From Lichenostomus cassidix (taxonomy: Eukaryota > Chordata > Aves > Passeriformes > Meliphagidae): DNA of 64,000 nucleotides. The translations under genes and the position numbers were made by a program. Positions 12,231 through 26,079 of the stretch are shown piece by piece. The notes below the pieces were generated by a model. That model did no database searches. It worked only from the letters and a program-made list of their open reading frames with translations, and was not told the origin of the DNA. Positions within the stretch are counted from its first letter, which is position 1; each line of letters begins with the position of its first letter. The DNA lies in contig CM039211.1 of the NCBI GenBank assembly GCA_008360975.2, forward strand, positions 24,608,558 to 24,672,557, given 5' to 3'.

Positions 12231-14656
12231 AGCCATTCCTACCTCCCAGCCTCAGTTATCTCAGCCCTCTTGTTGCCTTCATTCTCTGTTGGTAAATGTT
12301 GTCTTACTGGTCACATCTCACCATGCAAATGCCATTCCCTGACAAGAGGCAAAATCACTAAGAAGTCTGGTAACATCAAAACTTTGTTTTAGTTAAGATA
12401 TCCTAAGAAATCCAGACACTCCACCATAAAAATCTGATAGTAATTGTTGGTCTCCTAATGGGTGTACTGGGGTCCTTCAGGCTTACATTAGAGTTATGTT
12501 AGGGTAATTGAGAAAATAAATGGACCAATGCTCTGAGTGAATTTTTAAGATCCTTGGATTATCAAAATACAAGTTAAGCTTACCCATTTGCACTTACATC
12601 ATACTCTTGCATTTGCTTAGGAGCAGACAACAATGCTTATAAAACTGTTTCAATAATGGCTGTCACAGGGGAACAAGCCTCAATGCCTCTGTGACCATAG
12701 CCTCGTACTCTGTCATTTTTGTTTGGGAGTTGGATTATTTGTTTAGATTTGTTCCTGTAATTTTACCCTGGCTAATCCAGAGGAGCTTTCCCCATTATGA
12801 GGCTGCTAAGATGGCAAGGAGATGAGTTCAAAGAAAGAAGACATGTTTGACTGAAGAGACTCAGAGAATTTATTTATTTGATTGATTGCTCATTCTGGGA
12901 TCTCTTTGTTCCTTATGCAAGCTGCCTCTGCTCCTTTCCCTTGACTGTCTCTTGGCACAGCATGGCAGACATAGCAGCTTTGGCCCACATCTGTACCATG
13001 GAGGTGGAGGGGAATGGGCTTTCTGCAATGAATCACTCTGAGTAAAACTGTGAGTCATAGAGAAGAATTCTTTAGTCTTCAGTTGCAAACAAAAAGCTTG
13101 ATTTTAACTGCCATATCTGCACTCCCTCAAACTCACAACGAGACCAGTTTGCCAGGAGGCACTTTCTGTGTTGCTCCCTCCCCAAAAAGTCCTGTCATTC
13201 CTGCTGCCAAGCCTTGCACTGCAGTGAGACACAAGCAATGGAAAGCCTGCTTTGTGTACTTCCCCAGGACAGGGGGGAGAGGCTCTGAAGATCTGCAGTC
13301 TCATAAAACTTCTGACCTTCGGTGTTTTTAACACTGAATTTGAGCATCATAATGAGAACAGAATATTGTGCATATTCATCCATCACTGGAAAAGAGCAAG
13401 GACCCAGATTAACTGAAGGGGTGGAAGGACTACCTGCTACAAGGTATTTGCAGGAGAACATGGCTACACTGCACATCAGAGCTCAGTGCTGGGCAATTCC
13501 ATGGCAAGAAGGGGTTCTGCTTGTTCAGAAGAATGCTCAGTCTTAACCCCAAATCCTCAAAATTACAGCTCTCATCTCACCATGTCAGAGCCCTAATATT
13601 TCTGCCATTTGGAAAGATATTCCAGAATGTGGGGTTTTTTTAAGACTGATTAACATTCCTTGATGGATCACGTTTCATTAAATTAAATAATATTCCAATT
13701 AATTGATCTGTTAGCAGACACTCTTAATTTAGTAAATGCTGAGGAGAATGCTAAAATTACCATTATATTTCTAACAGAAACACCACAGAATTCTGGTAAT
13801 TGATAGCTTTGCTGTTTTCTCTGATGGCCTGAAAAGCTTTTACAGCTAAATTCTGTAATCATGTTCATCTTTGGAAATTAGTTTTGTGAAACCACACATT
13901 TAGTTCTTGCTGAGAAATCTTATTATAGTAATTTTTAATATAATTTATAATGCATAAAATAAATTAGCTTTTATAGCTAAGCCAGCATATTTTTCTTCAA
14001 TTTTTATCTCTTTCTAATATATATTTGACCTTGAAAATGGCAGTGTCTGTAGGATACTGCAGCCTAGGAACAAAGAAATAATTTCCATTCCATCACTATG
14101 GTTACACTTTCTTCTGTCTCCAGCACTGAGCCGTCTGGAAGTGTTTAATACAGAGTCCTCAGGAGGGCAAGACAACTTCATTTAATATCATTTAGTTCTG
14201 ATTACACAAACACACACATTCACAAACAAACACACATAGCAGAGCCCAGAACAAATGACTGCATTCTCTTAACATTACATATTAGATAGGACCAACAATA
14301 GAGATTGCAGTATCATGGACCTCCATCCATCACAGGCAGTTTTTTCAGTCTCACATGCTCACATCTGCTTGTCTCAATTGGCTCAGACAAAATCCAATTC
14401 AAAAACCAAGCCTTCCTGTGGCCTCAGCTCAGTGTCAGCTGCATGGACACCTTCATTCCTCATGAAGATAGGCATGGTGATAAAGACAGACAACAACCAA
14501 GAATCATGGCTTCTCTCTGACCACTGTAAATTTGATTTGGAAATAATTTTGAGATGTTCTTTAATGCCTATCTTTTGTCTGATGAAACAAAGCAAGCCAT
14601 GGACACAGGAACGTGGAACACTTCTTGAGAAAAGGCAGTATCTTTATACTGATGGT

Positions 14657-14704
14657 ACTGCACTCTACCAAGTAGCTCTATCACCTACTTGGCAACAGTG
14701 CAGT
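14657..14704. repeat. Imperfect inverted repeat (hairpin)
   Basis: ACTGCACT (14657-14664) pairs with AGTGCAGT (14697-14704), and CCAAGTAG (14668-14675) pairs with CTACTTGG (14685-14692). A 3/4-base internal loop separates the two 8-bp stems and a 9-base loop caps the hairpin. It is too short for a typical microRNA precursor and shows no known ncRNA signature. Confidence 0.6.
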
Positions 14705-17700
14705 AGGTCAAAATTGTCCTGTTTCTTCTCTTTTCTTAGGCAGAATCACTACATTGTCTTTTGACACTTTTTTTTAAACAATAAAAATCTCTCCTTCTGT
14801 TGGCTAAAACATATCCAGTATTTATGCAGTATTTCTGCAAAGTCCTGTAACAAGCATACCCCCTCACTAAGAAAAAAACTTCTCCAAAATCACACTTATT
14901 AGTGACATAGTGTACAAAATTGTATCTCTCACGTGAGTTCAACTCATTAGAGACTCCATTCAGAGCTAGGAAATGTTACTAGGAAATAAAAACCTGAAAA
15001 AGAAATCAATTTACATATTTCAATTCAGCAAAGACTTCTTGTTTATGAAAAGATTAAGTATGTGTTGAACTCAAAGCAGAGCATCATCACTGATAATCCT
15101 TAGCTCTATGTCATGGTCTTTAAAGTTCATCTTTTTCTTCGACAGCTTCCTTTTTCCTGCACTATTACAGAGCAAAAGTTTTCATACAACATGGAGATTT
15201 AAACAAGTATTTGTTCTGTTTGGATTTTTTTTTCCCAGAGTTTAAAAAGAGAAAAATATTGACAAGTTGAAAAATTATCTTCACCAAAAGCCACACTTGA
15301 TAAAAATTAACATTTGCTGAAAAATAAAATACAAAGCCCTTCATTTTAAAATTATGTTTTTCATTAAAACCTTTTTGACAAGGAGTTATAAATAAATACT
15401 TTTGAGGCAACCAGCTCCCCTGGAGTTCTCACTTTACAAAAATTTGATGTCACACTTCCTTCTTTGTACTTTATTCATTCCCTGCTATATACATACACTC
15501 CTCTCCCAGCCCAGAGATTCCCAGTGGGTTCTGTTCCATACTGCCACCCTCGTCTTGTTTTGGGTCTGATTTTTCTTGTTTTCATCAAACATCATAATTC
15601 TGAAGCACTACTTCTTCTGCCCTGTGATGCAACCAAAACAGTAAGTGCTTTACCCAAAGGTCAAGTGGTCAGTCACCCCAAAGGACTAATGCCCAGTCAA
15701 GGTAGTTTGCCTTTCACCAGCCCCAGCTGAACCCTGCACTACCTGAGCCTTCACAGGCTGCCTTCAAAGAATTGTCCTGGACAGAAGTTTTAGAAACATG
15801 AGCATCTGAGATACAGAAAACTGAATGACCTTATTGATAATGCCTATGAAAGATGAAAAATCTTATCAGTTGAATAACCTACCCCTTTTGTATTACAGCT
15901 CCTGTCTACCAATACCATTTTGACCTTGCTGACCTTGTTGACAAAAAAAATAACACAATTTTGGCAAAACATTCCTCGAAGAAGTTAGTGCTGTGCACAG
16001 CAAACAGGGTCAGAAATGACAGCTTGTTAGACAGAAGACATGGGATGAAACTCACCACCACATCTCCTCAGCCAAGACATCACCTCCCACCTGACACAAG
16101 CCCTCTCCAAACAGAGGTTCTCACTTCATTGTCTCAGAGCACCACAGAAAGCAGTTTTACTGCTGAGGCCATCAAACAAGGAAGTAATTCTGAAATGCCA
16201 CAACAGGGAAAGGAAAGAGCACACTTCAGCTACACCTGGGACACACAAATAGGATATTCTCTAAGGTTCAAGCCTTCAAGAGCTTAAACAGAGTTGAAAA
16301 GCTGCAAAATCCATCCTGTGCTGGGAATAGGGAAGAGGTATCAAAAAAATCCCACCCCAGGCTGAGCCATGCTTGGTCAGCCCAAAACCTCAGGTGGAGC
16401 TATGGTCTGATTTCTCCCATGATAGAGGTGCAGAAGCTGAATGTTAGATTACATCTGTTCTCCTCCAAATCTCTCTCCTTCTCTAGATTATCCAGAGTTT
16501 GGTACATCTTTGAGCTTATGCTAATATCCTTACTTGTACTTCTCTGAAACAAAGTGATGTCATGTTTGTGTACTGATATACAAGCAATTCTAATGTGGTC
16601 ATCCACAATCACCATAAAAATCATCAGGCAAAGTGTCATAACATTGGAAGTGCAGCAAGTCTCCTGCTGTCCTGCTCATCCCTTACCCTCTCCAGTAAGC
16701 TGAATGGCATATTTTCTCACCTTTTGTATATGCTATATTCCTACCCAAAAGTAACTGAGCTGAGGATACTATCTTCATGTCTCTAAAGGCGCTGATATTT
16801 CTCTTATGAGTGTCTGGTATACAGAGACGTCAGACTCTACACAGAAATTCCTGTTACATTAGCAATTCATATGGCTGGACAGTGCAGCTCAAATTGTGAG
16901 ACTCTTACTCATGTAACCTGTATATACATAAATCTTCTTCAAAACAGATGTAATGAGCATCTCTACACTGAGCAAAATGAAGAGGGGTATGCCAAAAGGA
17001 AAAGAAGCATCTCTTCTCCTCCCTAGTGCAAAAGGTAGCAGAATACAGAAGAGAATCCTTAGCTCCAGGTAAGAAGCACCAGCAAGGTACTATACTTTGA
17101 AATATGACAGGGTGGTATTTTTATAGGGTTGCCTTAATAAAGTTTAAGAATGCACTGTGGGAGATTATGAGTTTGAAAAATGTGACTTAAGCTTCCTGTG
17201 CAGGATTGATTCCTGACTGGGCAATTAAAAAAAGAAAATGAGTGCATGCAGAGAAACCCTATGTGATGTCCACTTGGTATATTTCAGAGCCCTAAAAACA
17301 GCTTCTTACTGCCCTTCTCTAGTTTCTCTCTGGCAGGTTTTCAGCCCACACCTCAAGTACTGACAAACTGTCTCTTTTTTTTTCTTTTAAGTGTTTTAAA
17401 TTTTCAACTATCCTAATTTTGAAATTATCTTCAGACATTGTACGTGGGCTGTGAGTGAGAATAGCCTAGAGAAAAGTGGTAATAGCAATTAACAGTAAGG
17501 GAGGTTCTTAGAAAAATGTCATTCTTATCAAGCAGAGCTGTAACACTATTTTCTGTCAACACAATTTTCCTTTTTATAGGTAACACATAAATAAGAATAT
17601 GTCTTAGAATTATCCATATTAACAAATTAGCAGACCTCTAGAAACTATTTTTCTTGTGTTTCTTTTTTGGCTAGACATTTAAACTTTGATTTTAATTCAT

Positions 17701-18034
17701 CTCTGTAATTTCCTTACAGGAATAAGAATCTGCGGGTTATATTTTCTGAAAGACTTAAAAATTACTGTTTGCAATAAGAATTTCTGGTATTGAACAAATA
17801 CCTGTCCATATATGTGTACATACACACTTTCATTTAACCGTATGAGTGTCTTGGTCTCAAATACACACACTTGACCCCAGAAATTCTCATTTTAAGATTG
17901 CTTTCTATTCATTATATCTTGGCCTGAAGTCTTCCATACTGGGGGATTTCCTTCAGGCTGAATGGTTTTGGAAAGTTTAAATGTTTCATATGCTTCTGAG
18001 AAAGAGGCAAAGGAAAAAAGTGCTTCAACCAATT

Positions 18035-18053
18035 AAAAAAAAAAAAAAAAAAA
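18035..18053. repeat. Poly(A) run of 19
   Basis: An uninterrupted run of 19 A. I found no coding-like or element-like sequence immediately upstream and no flanking duplication, so it does not look like the tail of a processed pseudogene. Confidence 0.9.
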
Positions 18054-20670
18054 GAGACAACCTCTCTCTGACTCATCTTTGAGCAGAGAGCATTATCTTC
18101 TTATACTTTGAAGAAAAGATGTAATTTTGCCAGGCAATTAACTTTCTTGACAAAAACAGAGAATATGTTCTTTATTGCCACCATACCTTTGAAAAAATAG
18201 CATTTCCCACTTGTTCAGCCAAGGCATGCTGAGCAATGGGTCCAGCTGTTTACTTCATAAATGCCCTAATCTTTTCTCTTTCCTCATGATCACAGTTCCA
18301 TGCTTGCAGAGCCACAATGGATCCATGTGCAATCCTAAAACAAGAACAAGGAACTGATTACTGCTTGGAATGACCACTCTGACACTATGTGGACCTCAAC
18401 TCATCTAAGCAAGGAACAGAGGATAATACCTGGACATATGGAAAAGAGCCAAAAAGAACAAATCAGGATAAATGGCTGGGAAGCCAAGTTTGGCAGGAGT
18501 GAGCAAGAAGCTGAACTGGGAAAATAAAGCTACACTTTGGTCTGATTAGGGACAGAAGAGCCAGTTCCTAGGCCCTGTGGATTGAAAAGGCTTTCTGAGC
18601 CCTTTGCAAAACTATGATTAAAGAATTCACAGTATGTTTATGTAAAACAGAAACAGGATAAAATTAAAATTGCTCAGCTGTAATTATATCTGTCACTATG
18701 TGTTGATAATTAGCTTGTATACTTTGACCGCTTTATTGTGAACATACATTTGCACATCTCACAACACCTCTGATTAGGTAAAAATTATTCCAAAGCTGAA
18801 ATTTTGGTGCAATTGAAAGTTATTGTAGATTACCCTTGAATTTCAGCTGGGGACTCCATTGAATCTTGATGAGTAACACATCACATATTAACCCCTTCTT
18901 CATGGGTTTTGTGCTACAAGTTGTTATTATTATTCCACAGAATTTACTGTACTTACACAATTCATAGCAGAAATTCAGACAAAAAGAAAGTCTGTTCTGT
19001 TAAACAATTATTAGCAATCAAGCAGTTTTTGAGAAAATGGGAGTACATAATTCAGTACCTCGAAACATCATAAAGCATAAAGAAGAGATGAAAGAGCAGC
19101 ACCCTGAACAAAAAAAAAATCACTTATAGTTGGTGCCTTTAAAGAAAACAAAAAGCTTCTCATTAGGAATGTTGTAATCAGTCAGAAAAACACAAAAAAA
19201 CAAACAAACCCCCACCAAAACCACATCCTTCCAAAACCCCCATTGCAATAATATTTCATTGCCAATAGCAATGTTTTTGTTGTTTACATGCTGCATGATT
19301 TAAAATATGAAGCAAGAGTCTTGCAGCACAGCAAAAGACAATTTGCAGCACTATAAATGCAAATGTAGAGATAAAAAGAATTATTCTTTTACAGGAACGT
19401 CTGGGTGATCCTTCAAGCCCTTGAGCCGATTGCAGAGGAAAAAAAAATCAAATAGAGCCTAGCTATTTTCTTGTAGAGGTCATCAGCTGAAAAAGACCAA
19501 AAATCATTAGGTGTTGTACAGGTTGATGGCTTGTCTTTGGTCTGCAGCTGCTGAAATACTGGGGTTTCTGCATTGCTTCATTTTGTGCTGCAAAAGCAGC
19601 AAGAATGTAAACCATCTAGCTGTGTCTACCATACAGGAAACTACAAAGAGTGAAACACTTAGTTTTAACAGAAACACACTAGAAAAATGTGTTTTTTCCC
19701 TGAGATTCCAAGTTGCTCTGAATCCACTTCAGCATTTAGGCCAATAAATTAGGCTGTCTCAGCCATCTTCAGTGATATTTAGTTCTCTGTCACTCAGTTT
19801 GGGTCCCTAAAGAGTAGCCTGAGGTCTGAAAGGAGAAACAGATTTTGCTCCCAAGTAAAAATTTTATCCAGAACTGGAGGGAGAGAATTCCATCACCAGC
19901 ACATTTCTTCCTGCTGCAGGTGGAGTGAGTGTCTACTGAGCCCAGTGCCACACAGACCAACCAAGTCAACAAACATGTTTACTTTACACTGCAGACCTGC
20001 CTTTGAAAATCCCACCTGCCACCTTGCAGCTCTACTTAACACAAAGCACTGAGAGCAGAGAAAGTAACACAGGTGGCTCTTAGGGTGGGGCTGCTGTGTT
20101 CAAGGTACTGGAGCACTACACAGGTGTGAGAGAGGGTGACAACTGCACCAGCCACATTGTGGTGGGATGGGGAGAAGAAGTCACCAAAACCAAAAAAACA
20201 AAGTGATGTCTTGAGAGGATAATTTGACAAGTCTCCCCAGACACTGCACCATTAATGAAGTCTTGTTTCTAGCAGCCTTTGCATATTTCATGTGTAACAA
20301 GAGATCTGTTTAGCTTCTCTCAATAGTGGCAATTATTTTAGCTCCTGACTGCAGTTCCTTGCAGTGCACTGGTACTCAGGTTATCCTCTGAAATCATTAG
20401 CACAGGTCACACTACTTTCCCCATGTCTGATTCTGCACAGAAGAGAGCAGACTGGGAAGAAGACCTCCAACTTTGCATCTTCTCTTCATTACTGTGTGAT
20501 GTGAGCAAAACTAGTTAGTTTTGCCCTCGGCCAGGGCAAGACAGGACTAAATAGGACAAAGAATCAGTAAAGAGCACCTTTGTTGGGCTTCATGCCTAGA
20601 TCATAAAGGAAATAGCAAGGTTGCCATTGCAGAAATGGTGAAAGACCAGGAGCACTTAAGTCTTCCTGGA

Positions 20671-20722
20671 ATCAAAGTGATTTTATTCAAGTCTTAAATC
20701 GATGTGATTTTATTCAAGTCTA
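20671..20722. repeat. Short tandem duplication
   Basis: Two adjacent copies of about 26 bases share the core 'gtgattttattcaagtct' (20677-20694 and 20704-20721). The copies differ at a few bases before the core. This is a simple local duplication in noncoding DNA. Confidence 0.85.
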
Positions 20723-22404
20723 GCAGGAAATGGCTATTAAAGCACATAGTTAATGTTGCACTTTTAGAATGCCATTAGAGTTCTGATATATTATTAATTA
20801 GATAGAATGGGGAAAAAAGACACAGCTGATACCTATTACTATGGCACAGTCTGTAAATAGTCCATTTTTCAAGTCTTCTAGATAGACCTATATTAATGCT
20901 TAATTTAATTAATATTAATTTTCCATCAAAGTGAACAGCCTTATCAAGCACATTTCATGCATCTTGTGCAGGTGATGCTAAGGGTGTGCTGGACACAAAC
21001 AGAATTAATTCAATTTTCATTTCGAGATCTGTCTGATTTTAACAAATGTACTGTCTTTAAAGAAGTTGTACAAAATATATATACAGGTCTAGCAAAAGCT
21101 ATTGTCAACTACCACTCCATTTAAAAAATGCACAATTTCTCTAAGAAGTGCCATAATGTTGAAGGTGGTACTGGGATGCTAATTATATGGGACCAAGCAC
21201 ATTCTTATTGAAGTCAACTGATATGCTACAGACTTCTCTGGGATACAGAAGGAGTCCTCCAAAGGTAGTTCCAATATTTTTAATGCACCTCAGATAACAA
21301 GAACTTCTGAGAGATTTTTGGCAAAGGAGCTTTGGGAGCAAGCATATAATTCTTTGCGGTTATCGGCAGAAAAAGTACAAGACTAAATCCTGTCAGAGAA
21401 AGCACGAAAAAGAGAAAGGACTGGCTGATGAGTATTTCTACAGGAATAGTTTCCATTAATCACCTTTTGAGAAAGCAGGGGGTTATTTGCTTTTCAAGGA
21501 AAGAGATTATAAGTGCCACTAACTTGTCTTCTTTTCGTGGTGAGTTTAGACATCCTGTTGAGTAGGAATATGCTGAGGTGAAGCATGACAGAATATAAAA
21601 GAGCTCCAGTTGAGCCAAATACACCCTATCATGCAGCTTCCAGCATTTCATGATAAACATGCTCACTTGAACAGAAGCATATTCCTAATTTTAACATTCT
21701 GTATAGGCTAGTCTCATGTGATGGAATCAGATTGCTGAAAAGAAGATAATCTTTAAAAAACTGGACTTGCTGCTTTACAGAAGTTTTACTGAAAAAACAC
21801 TTTTAATTATAGCCATACAAATATTTCTATAAACATCTTCATTGTGCTTATTCTATGTAAGTCATAGTAATATATTTTTTTAAAATTCAAGTTTGTGTTA
21901 TCATTCTAAGATTTAAAACCAGAAAATTGTAATCCACACCACTGTGATTCACTGAAAATGCTGAATATAAGCAGAAGCACAGTTCACCTCTGTATGGACA
22001 TTGCCCAAGCTTTCCACTGCACCATGAACAATGATGTTCATTGGACCTCAGTCTATATAGGGTCCAAGATTCAACAGTTCTAGCAGTTCTGAGATTATCT
22101 CTGCAATTAAATTCCTTTCCCCTAAGCATTTGTGATCAGTATCCATTTCATGGATACAAACAGTTCACACGTATACTTGGATGTTTGAAAACTATTTTCA
22201 TGTTTTTCCAAGTAGAATAAGAACATCTTCAGGAAGAAATGAGTTTTTAGACTTCTTAAATTCAAGAAATTATTATCCGAATCCAAACTTTGCAGCTCAG
22301 CACTTTACTGAGGTGGGTAAAATATCCACAGATAAATTTGAATAATGTGTAGTAGCTATTCCAGCCTGAAGAGATCTTACATACTGGCAAAATAGTACTT
22401 GGGG

Positions 22405-22431
22405 GTATACTAATACACTATACTAATACTG
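22405..22431. repeat. 13-bp tandem duplication
   Basis: 'tatactaatac' occurs twice, separated by two bases. It is probably a replication-slippage duplication. Confidence 0.65.
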
Positions 22432-25400
22432 TAGTTGCTACCTCCAGCAGGGATAAAAAAAAGGAAGCAACTGAGTGATGGGTGACTGAGAACAAAATTT
22501 GGAGGCTGTTATTTTAACGAAGCATCATCCCAGAAACAATCCATCCCCACTGGCCACAGCTCAGGAGTTTGCTGGCAACAGAGTTGGTGACTGCTGCTGT
22601 TATTCTGCTTGGGGAAGGCACTGCCAGGGAACAGAGGACCTGACAGTGGGGCCACAGCAACTCTGGCAAACCTGGATGTGCAATAGGAGCCGTGTAGAAA
22701 TTCTGTACCTCATAGGAAGGCAGAGCCAGAGGGCAGAGATGCTGATTAGATGATTTCCTAATTAAACAAATTAGGAAAGGACACATGCTCAGAGATGAAG
22801 TTGAAGAAAATCCCAATAAAGCTCCTTGGCCAGCACTCCCAAAGATAGCTCAACAGGAAAAGCATTGTCAAACACTTTTGCCTGGAGAGGCTCCACAGAA
22901 ACTTATTAGGTCTTTTCTCACATATAAAACTTGGGAGGCAAATACTGCAAGTAAAAGAAACTGCAATGTGGAAAGAAAGCTCAGGCCACTAAAGAACTGG
23001 AACACACATCTCATGAGTCAGTGCCTGTATATAGGGTAGGGCTGTCTTAAAGGGCATGTCTGCCTTTTTGCAGCAGATTCATAATCTCTCTCATGGCCTC
23101 AGGTCACCAGCTTCACAAGAGTCAAATATACCTTTATAAGTGTACAGGTTATCTTGGAGAGCCTACAGATATACACCTTTTAAAGAGGTGAGGCAGGGTG
23201 AAAAATTAGTGTAACAAAGAGATTTTTATTTTGTATACAGTCTTGTTTCGATTCATTCAAGTCATTGCATAGATTTGAAAACAGTAGTTAGACAGTCTAA
23301 ACTTCACAGTCCTGTCACATTTATCTACCCCATGAAAGTGCTGAGGATAAAACACACCAAAAGAAAAGAGTTTTCCCCTTTCATTTTGGGTCCATTTATT
23401 TATCTTTGAAAACTGACCCTCCTTACATATCATATAATTTCATTGTCATTCATTCATAAAAAATATTCATTTTAGTCATAAAAAGTTCACTCTTAGCCGA
23501 AAGTAAAATGTTCCATCATCTCTGCCCAGTAAAAACCATGCACTAATTTGTGCTTATTTGCTTGAAAATAATAGAGAGCAGGTAGTTTGCATGATGGATT
23601 TTAACAGGAGTGCACAGCTCTCAACATAGCTACAGTCTCTGAATTATTAACTAAACATTGTGAGCACTAACGTTTAACTGATATCTGCACTGTGAGTAGC
23701 TCCATGTGTACCATGGTCATTCACAACTTATAAAATTTCACTTTTCAGTAAGTCATAGAGCTCTTTTACACAATAGGGTACTACATGATAAAAAAGGGGA
23801 AGAAGAAAAAAGAAAGATGAATTAAAACCTCAACTGACAACATTAAATAAGTCACAGGCAAATTAAAGAGAAATCTCTTGAAATGCTAAGAGTGGCTGAT
23901 CTTTATTTAATTCAGTATTTTTCCAATACAAAATAAAAGGAAACCAGGTTGGTGAAATTTAGAGTGATTTTCATGGTACTACAGGTTACTAGCTTATCAC
24001 TGCCAGGAATCCAGAAGCACACCAAACTAATACTTCTTGTATTAATTTCTTGCAGAATAAATGCATTGTAGTTGTAAGCGTATTTCTGTTTAGCAGGACA
24101 GATTTCTATTGTCTGTGTCATATCACTGGCAACACAAATTAAAGATTTGTCATCTCCATGGTGAGCAAATCACAGGCACAGAGCAGTGTGTGGAAATAGC
24201 ATAACATCTTGGGTTTGTTTTTGTTTCTTCTGTCACCATGAGATCTGAACCCGACCTATGGAAACATCTTCATTCTAGTTAATTTTTGTGTGGATGAGAT
24301 CAGTGAGAATGCTCATTTTTTCTATGGGACATAAATTCTCTCTGTCCTGATTCCACAACATTCAGCCTTCAGACTCCAAACTCTTCTGTGTGCATTAATA
24401 TCATGTAAATGCACAAACACACCATTGCAATAATAATGAAATTATGAGCCAAAAAATGAAGAGGTTCTCCATTTCCATTTTCAGTTTCACCATTTGGAGA
24501 GAATCCTACAAGTTGCCAACTACATAGATTTTATAGTATAAAAGATAAAGTGAAAAAGAAAACATTGATCAGTAATGACAATTTTCAATATGGTTTGGTT
24601 ACAGTTGTACTAAAATATGCTTGCCTTTTTACCTGAAATAGAGAAATAATTTTGATAACAAAATACAATTCACAACAGCTTTTTTCCTAGGTAACCCCTC
24701 ACCTAGGCAAGTACTGTTTGCTGGTATGTGTACATCCACACAGTCTTAGTAGTTTCTGTTCCAATTTTTTCTTAGTGTACTGAGATAAAGCAATCAAATG
24801 GAATGTTTCTTTCAGTCCTTTGTGACAGTCACAAAACCCGAAGTGGGAAGATTACATTTTGGGTTAAAAATAAGTATTGTAAATCTGCGTGGTTAGCTCC
24901 ACTTTTTGGTAGCTTTACTAAAAAAAATCGTCCCCCCTCAAATAAACCAAAACCAACCTCAAACCACCGCAGTAAAACACAAAAGCAAATCAAACCCAAT
25001 AAAAGACACTTTTATTTTTACGTGTGTTTCTCTACTTTCAATTTTCCTTTCAGAAATCTGAAAACACTCTTTTCCCCTAAGCACATTGTCCCTTCAAATG
25101 CTACAGTTTAGGATATTTTTAGCTTGTATTCTGAAAGGAGCTGAAATTGACACCGCTGTTTTTTCCAGAAAGGAACAGCAATATAACAGAGCTGTGTGGT
25201 GCAGGAAATTGCCAAGTACAAATGATGCAGCCCCAGGATCAGGTGTGCCTGGTGTTGCAGCAGTGTCTGACAGCCAGAATGGTATCAGCTGCTCCCCTGG
25301 CACAAAGTGATCCCCAGGGCACAATCCTTTTCATTTGAAGGAGATGCACCCATGCAGAGAGCTGTGTTTGTGATTCATTCTGTCACTTCACTGTTACCTC

Positions 25401-26011
25401 TTCTACTGCAGTTCTGTTTATTTTTTGTCAAGACTCAGTGACACTGCTAAACTGCTCTCATCTGAAGTATTGTATGAACATATCAACTTCATTCATTTTC
25501 TTGGTCTGCTGAAGAGAATTGTTACAAAACTTGACTCAATTTGTGTCATGGTTGGCCAAATCACAGGAGTAAGTATGAATGGCTGGGCTGCACTGCTGAG
25601 CTTAGAAAACTGTAAGCTGCCCAAGGCTAGGGCAGAGGAAGCTCCAGAGACACTAGTAACTGACAGAAAATAAAAGTTCCCCTACTTAAACATATTTTCT
25701 CCTGAACACAAAGCAGCACAACAAAGCTGACATGCAGAAAATGAAACTGAACCTCCCTGCAAATCTGTCCTAGGCTGGGTGAAGTATCTGGCATGTGAAA
25801 AGTCTGACCAAGAAACACAAAAAATCACAGATCAATTTGCTTGGAAAACATAGGGTAGAGAGCAAGAGGAGCAAGAGACCTCAGGATCGATATCGCAGGT
25901 GGAAAGCTCCTATCCGACTGTATGCACACCAATGCACACAGAAGGGGATCATTCAGGAAGGACTGGAGCTCCACTTGCAGCCACAAATCTCTGGTTTTGC
26001 TCCAATGCCCC

Positions 26012-26079
26012 ACGGGGTTGGACTGAAGACCTTCTGAAGTCCCCATTGGCCTGAATTGTCCTAAAATCTTATGATCCTA
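26012..26079 (+). mobile_element. CR1 LINE 3'-end fragment
   Basis: 'cggggttggactgaagacc', 'ttctgaagtcccc', 'ggcctgaattgtcctaaa' and 'tcttatgatccta' follow the order of the CR1 3' terminus in plus orientation. About 68 bases are recognisable. The 170 bases upstream (25840-26011) do not clearly match a CR1 coding end, so the fragment is heavily 5'-truncated or its upstream part is decayed beyond recognition. Confidence 0.65.

Larger units (their letters stand above)
11087..26011. other. Unannotated AT-rich stretch, 15 kb
   Basis: No exon, RNA gene or mobile element can be supported. The interval holds simple repeats (12208-12230, 18035-18053), AC-rich runs near 14209-14240, 19190-19245 and 24940-24990, a hairpin at 14657-14704 and a 26-bp tandem duplication at 20671-20722. 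The longest open frame in the whole window, 149 codons at 14315-14764 (plus), lies here. Its translation shows no domain, signal peptide or membrane segment, and the hairpin lies inside it. The TAAT-rich stretches at 13650-13890 and 18640-18740 are discussed as possible regulatory DNA. Confidence 0.55.

Noticed and set aside
14315..14764. 149-codon open frame, plus strand, the longest in the window
   Set aside because: It has no domain, signal peptide or membrane segment and no coding-like bias. It overlaps other frames, an inverted repeat lies inside it and there are no neighbouring exons. It is within reach of chance in 64 kb on six frames.
15961..16287. 108-codon open frame, plus strand, Ser/Thr-rich
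   Set aside because: Composition reflects local sequence only. No motif or convincing splice context was seen.
17930..18053. Poly(A) run as the tail of a processed pseudogene
   Set aside because: Upstream sequence has no coding character or poly(A) signal at the right distance, and no flanking duplication was found.
25840..26011. Sequence upstream of the CR1 tail as a CR1 coding end
   Set aside because: It does not follow the CR1 ORF2 C-terminal pattern seen at 44284, so the call is limited to the 3' tail.
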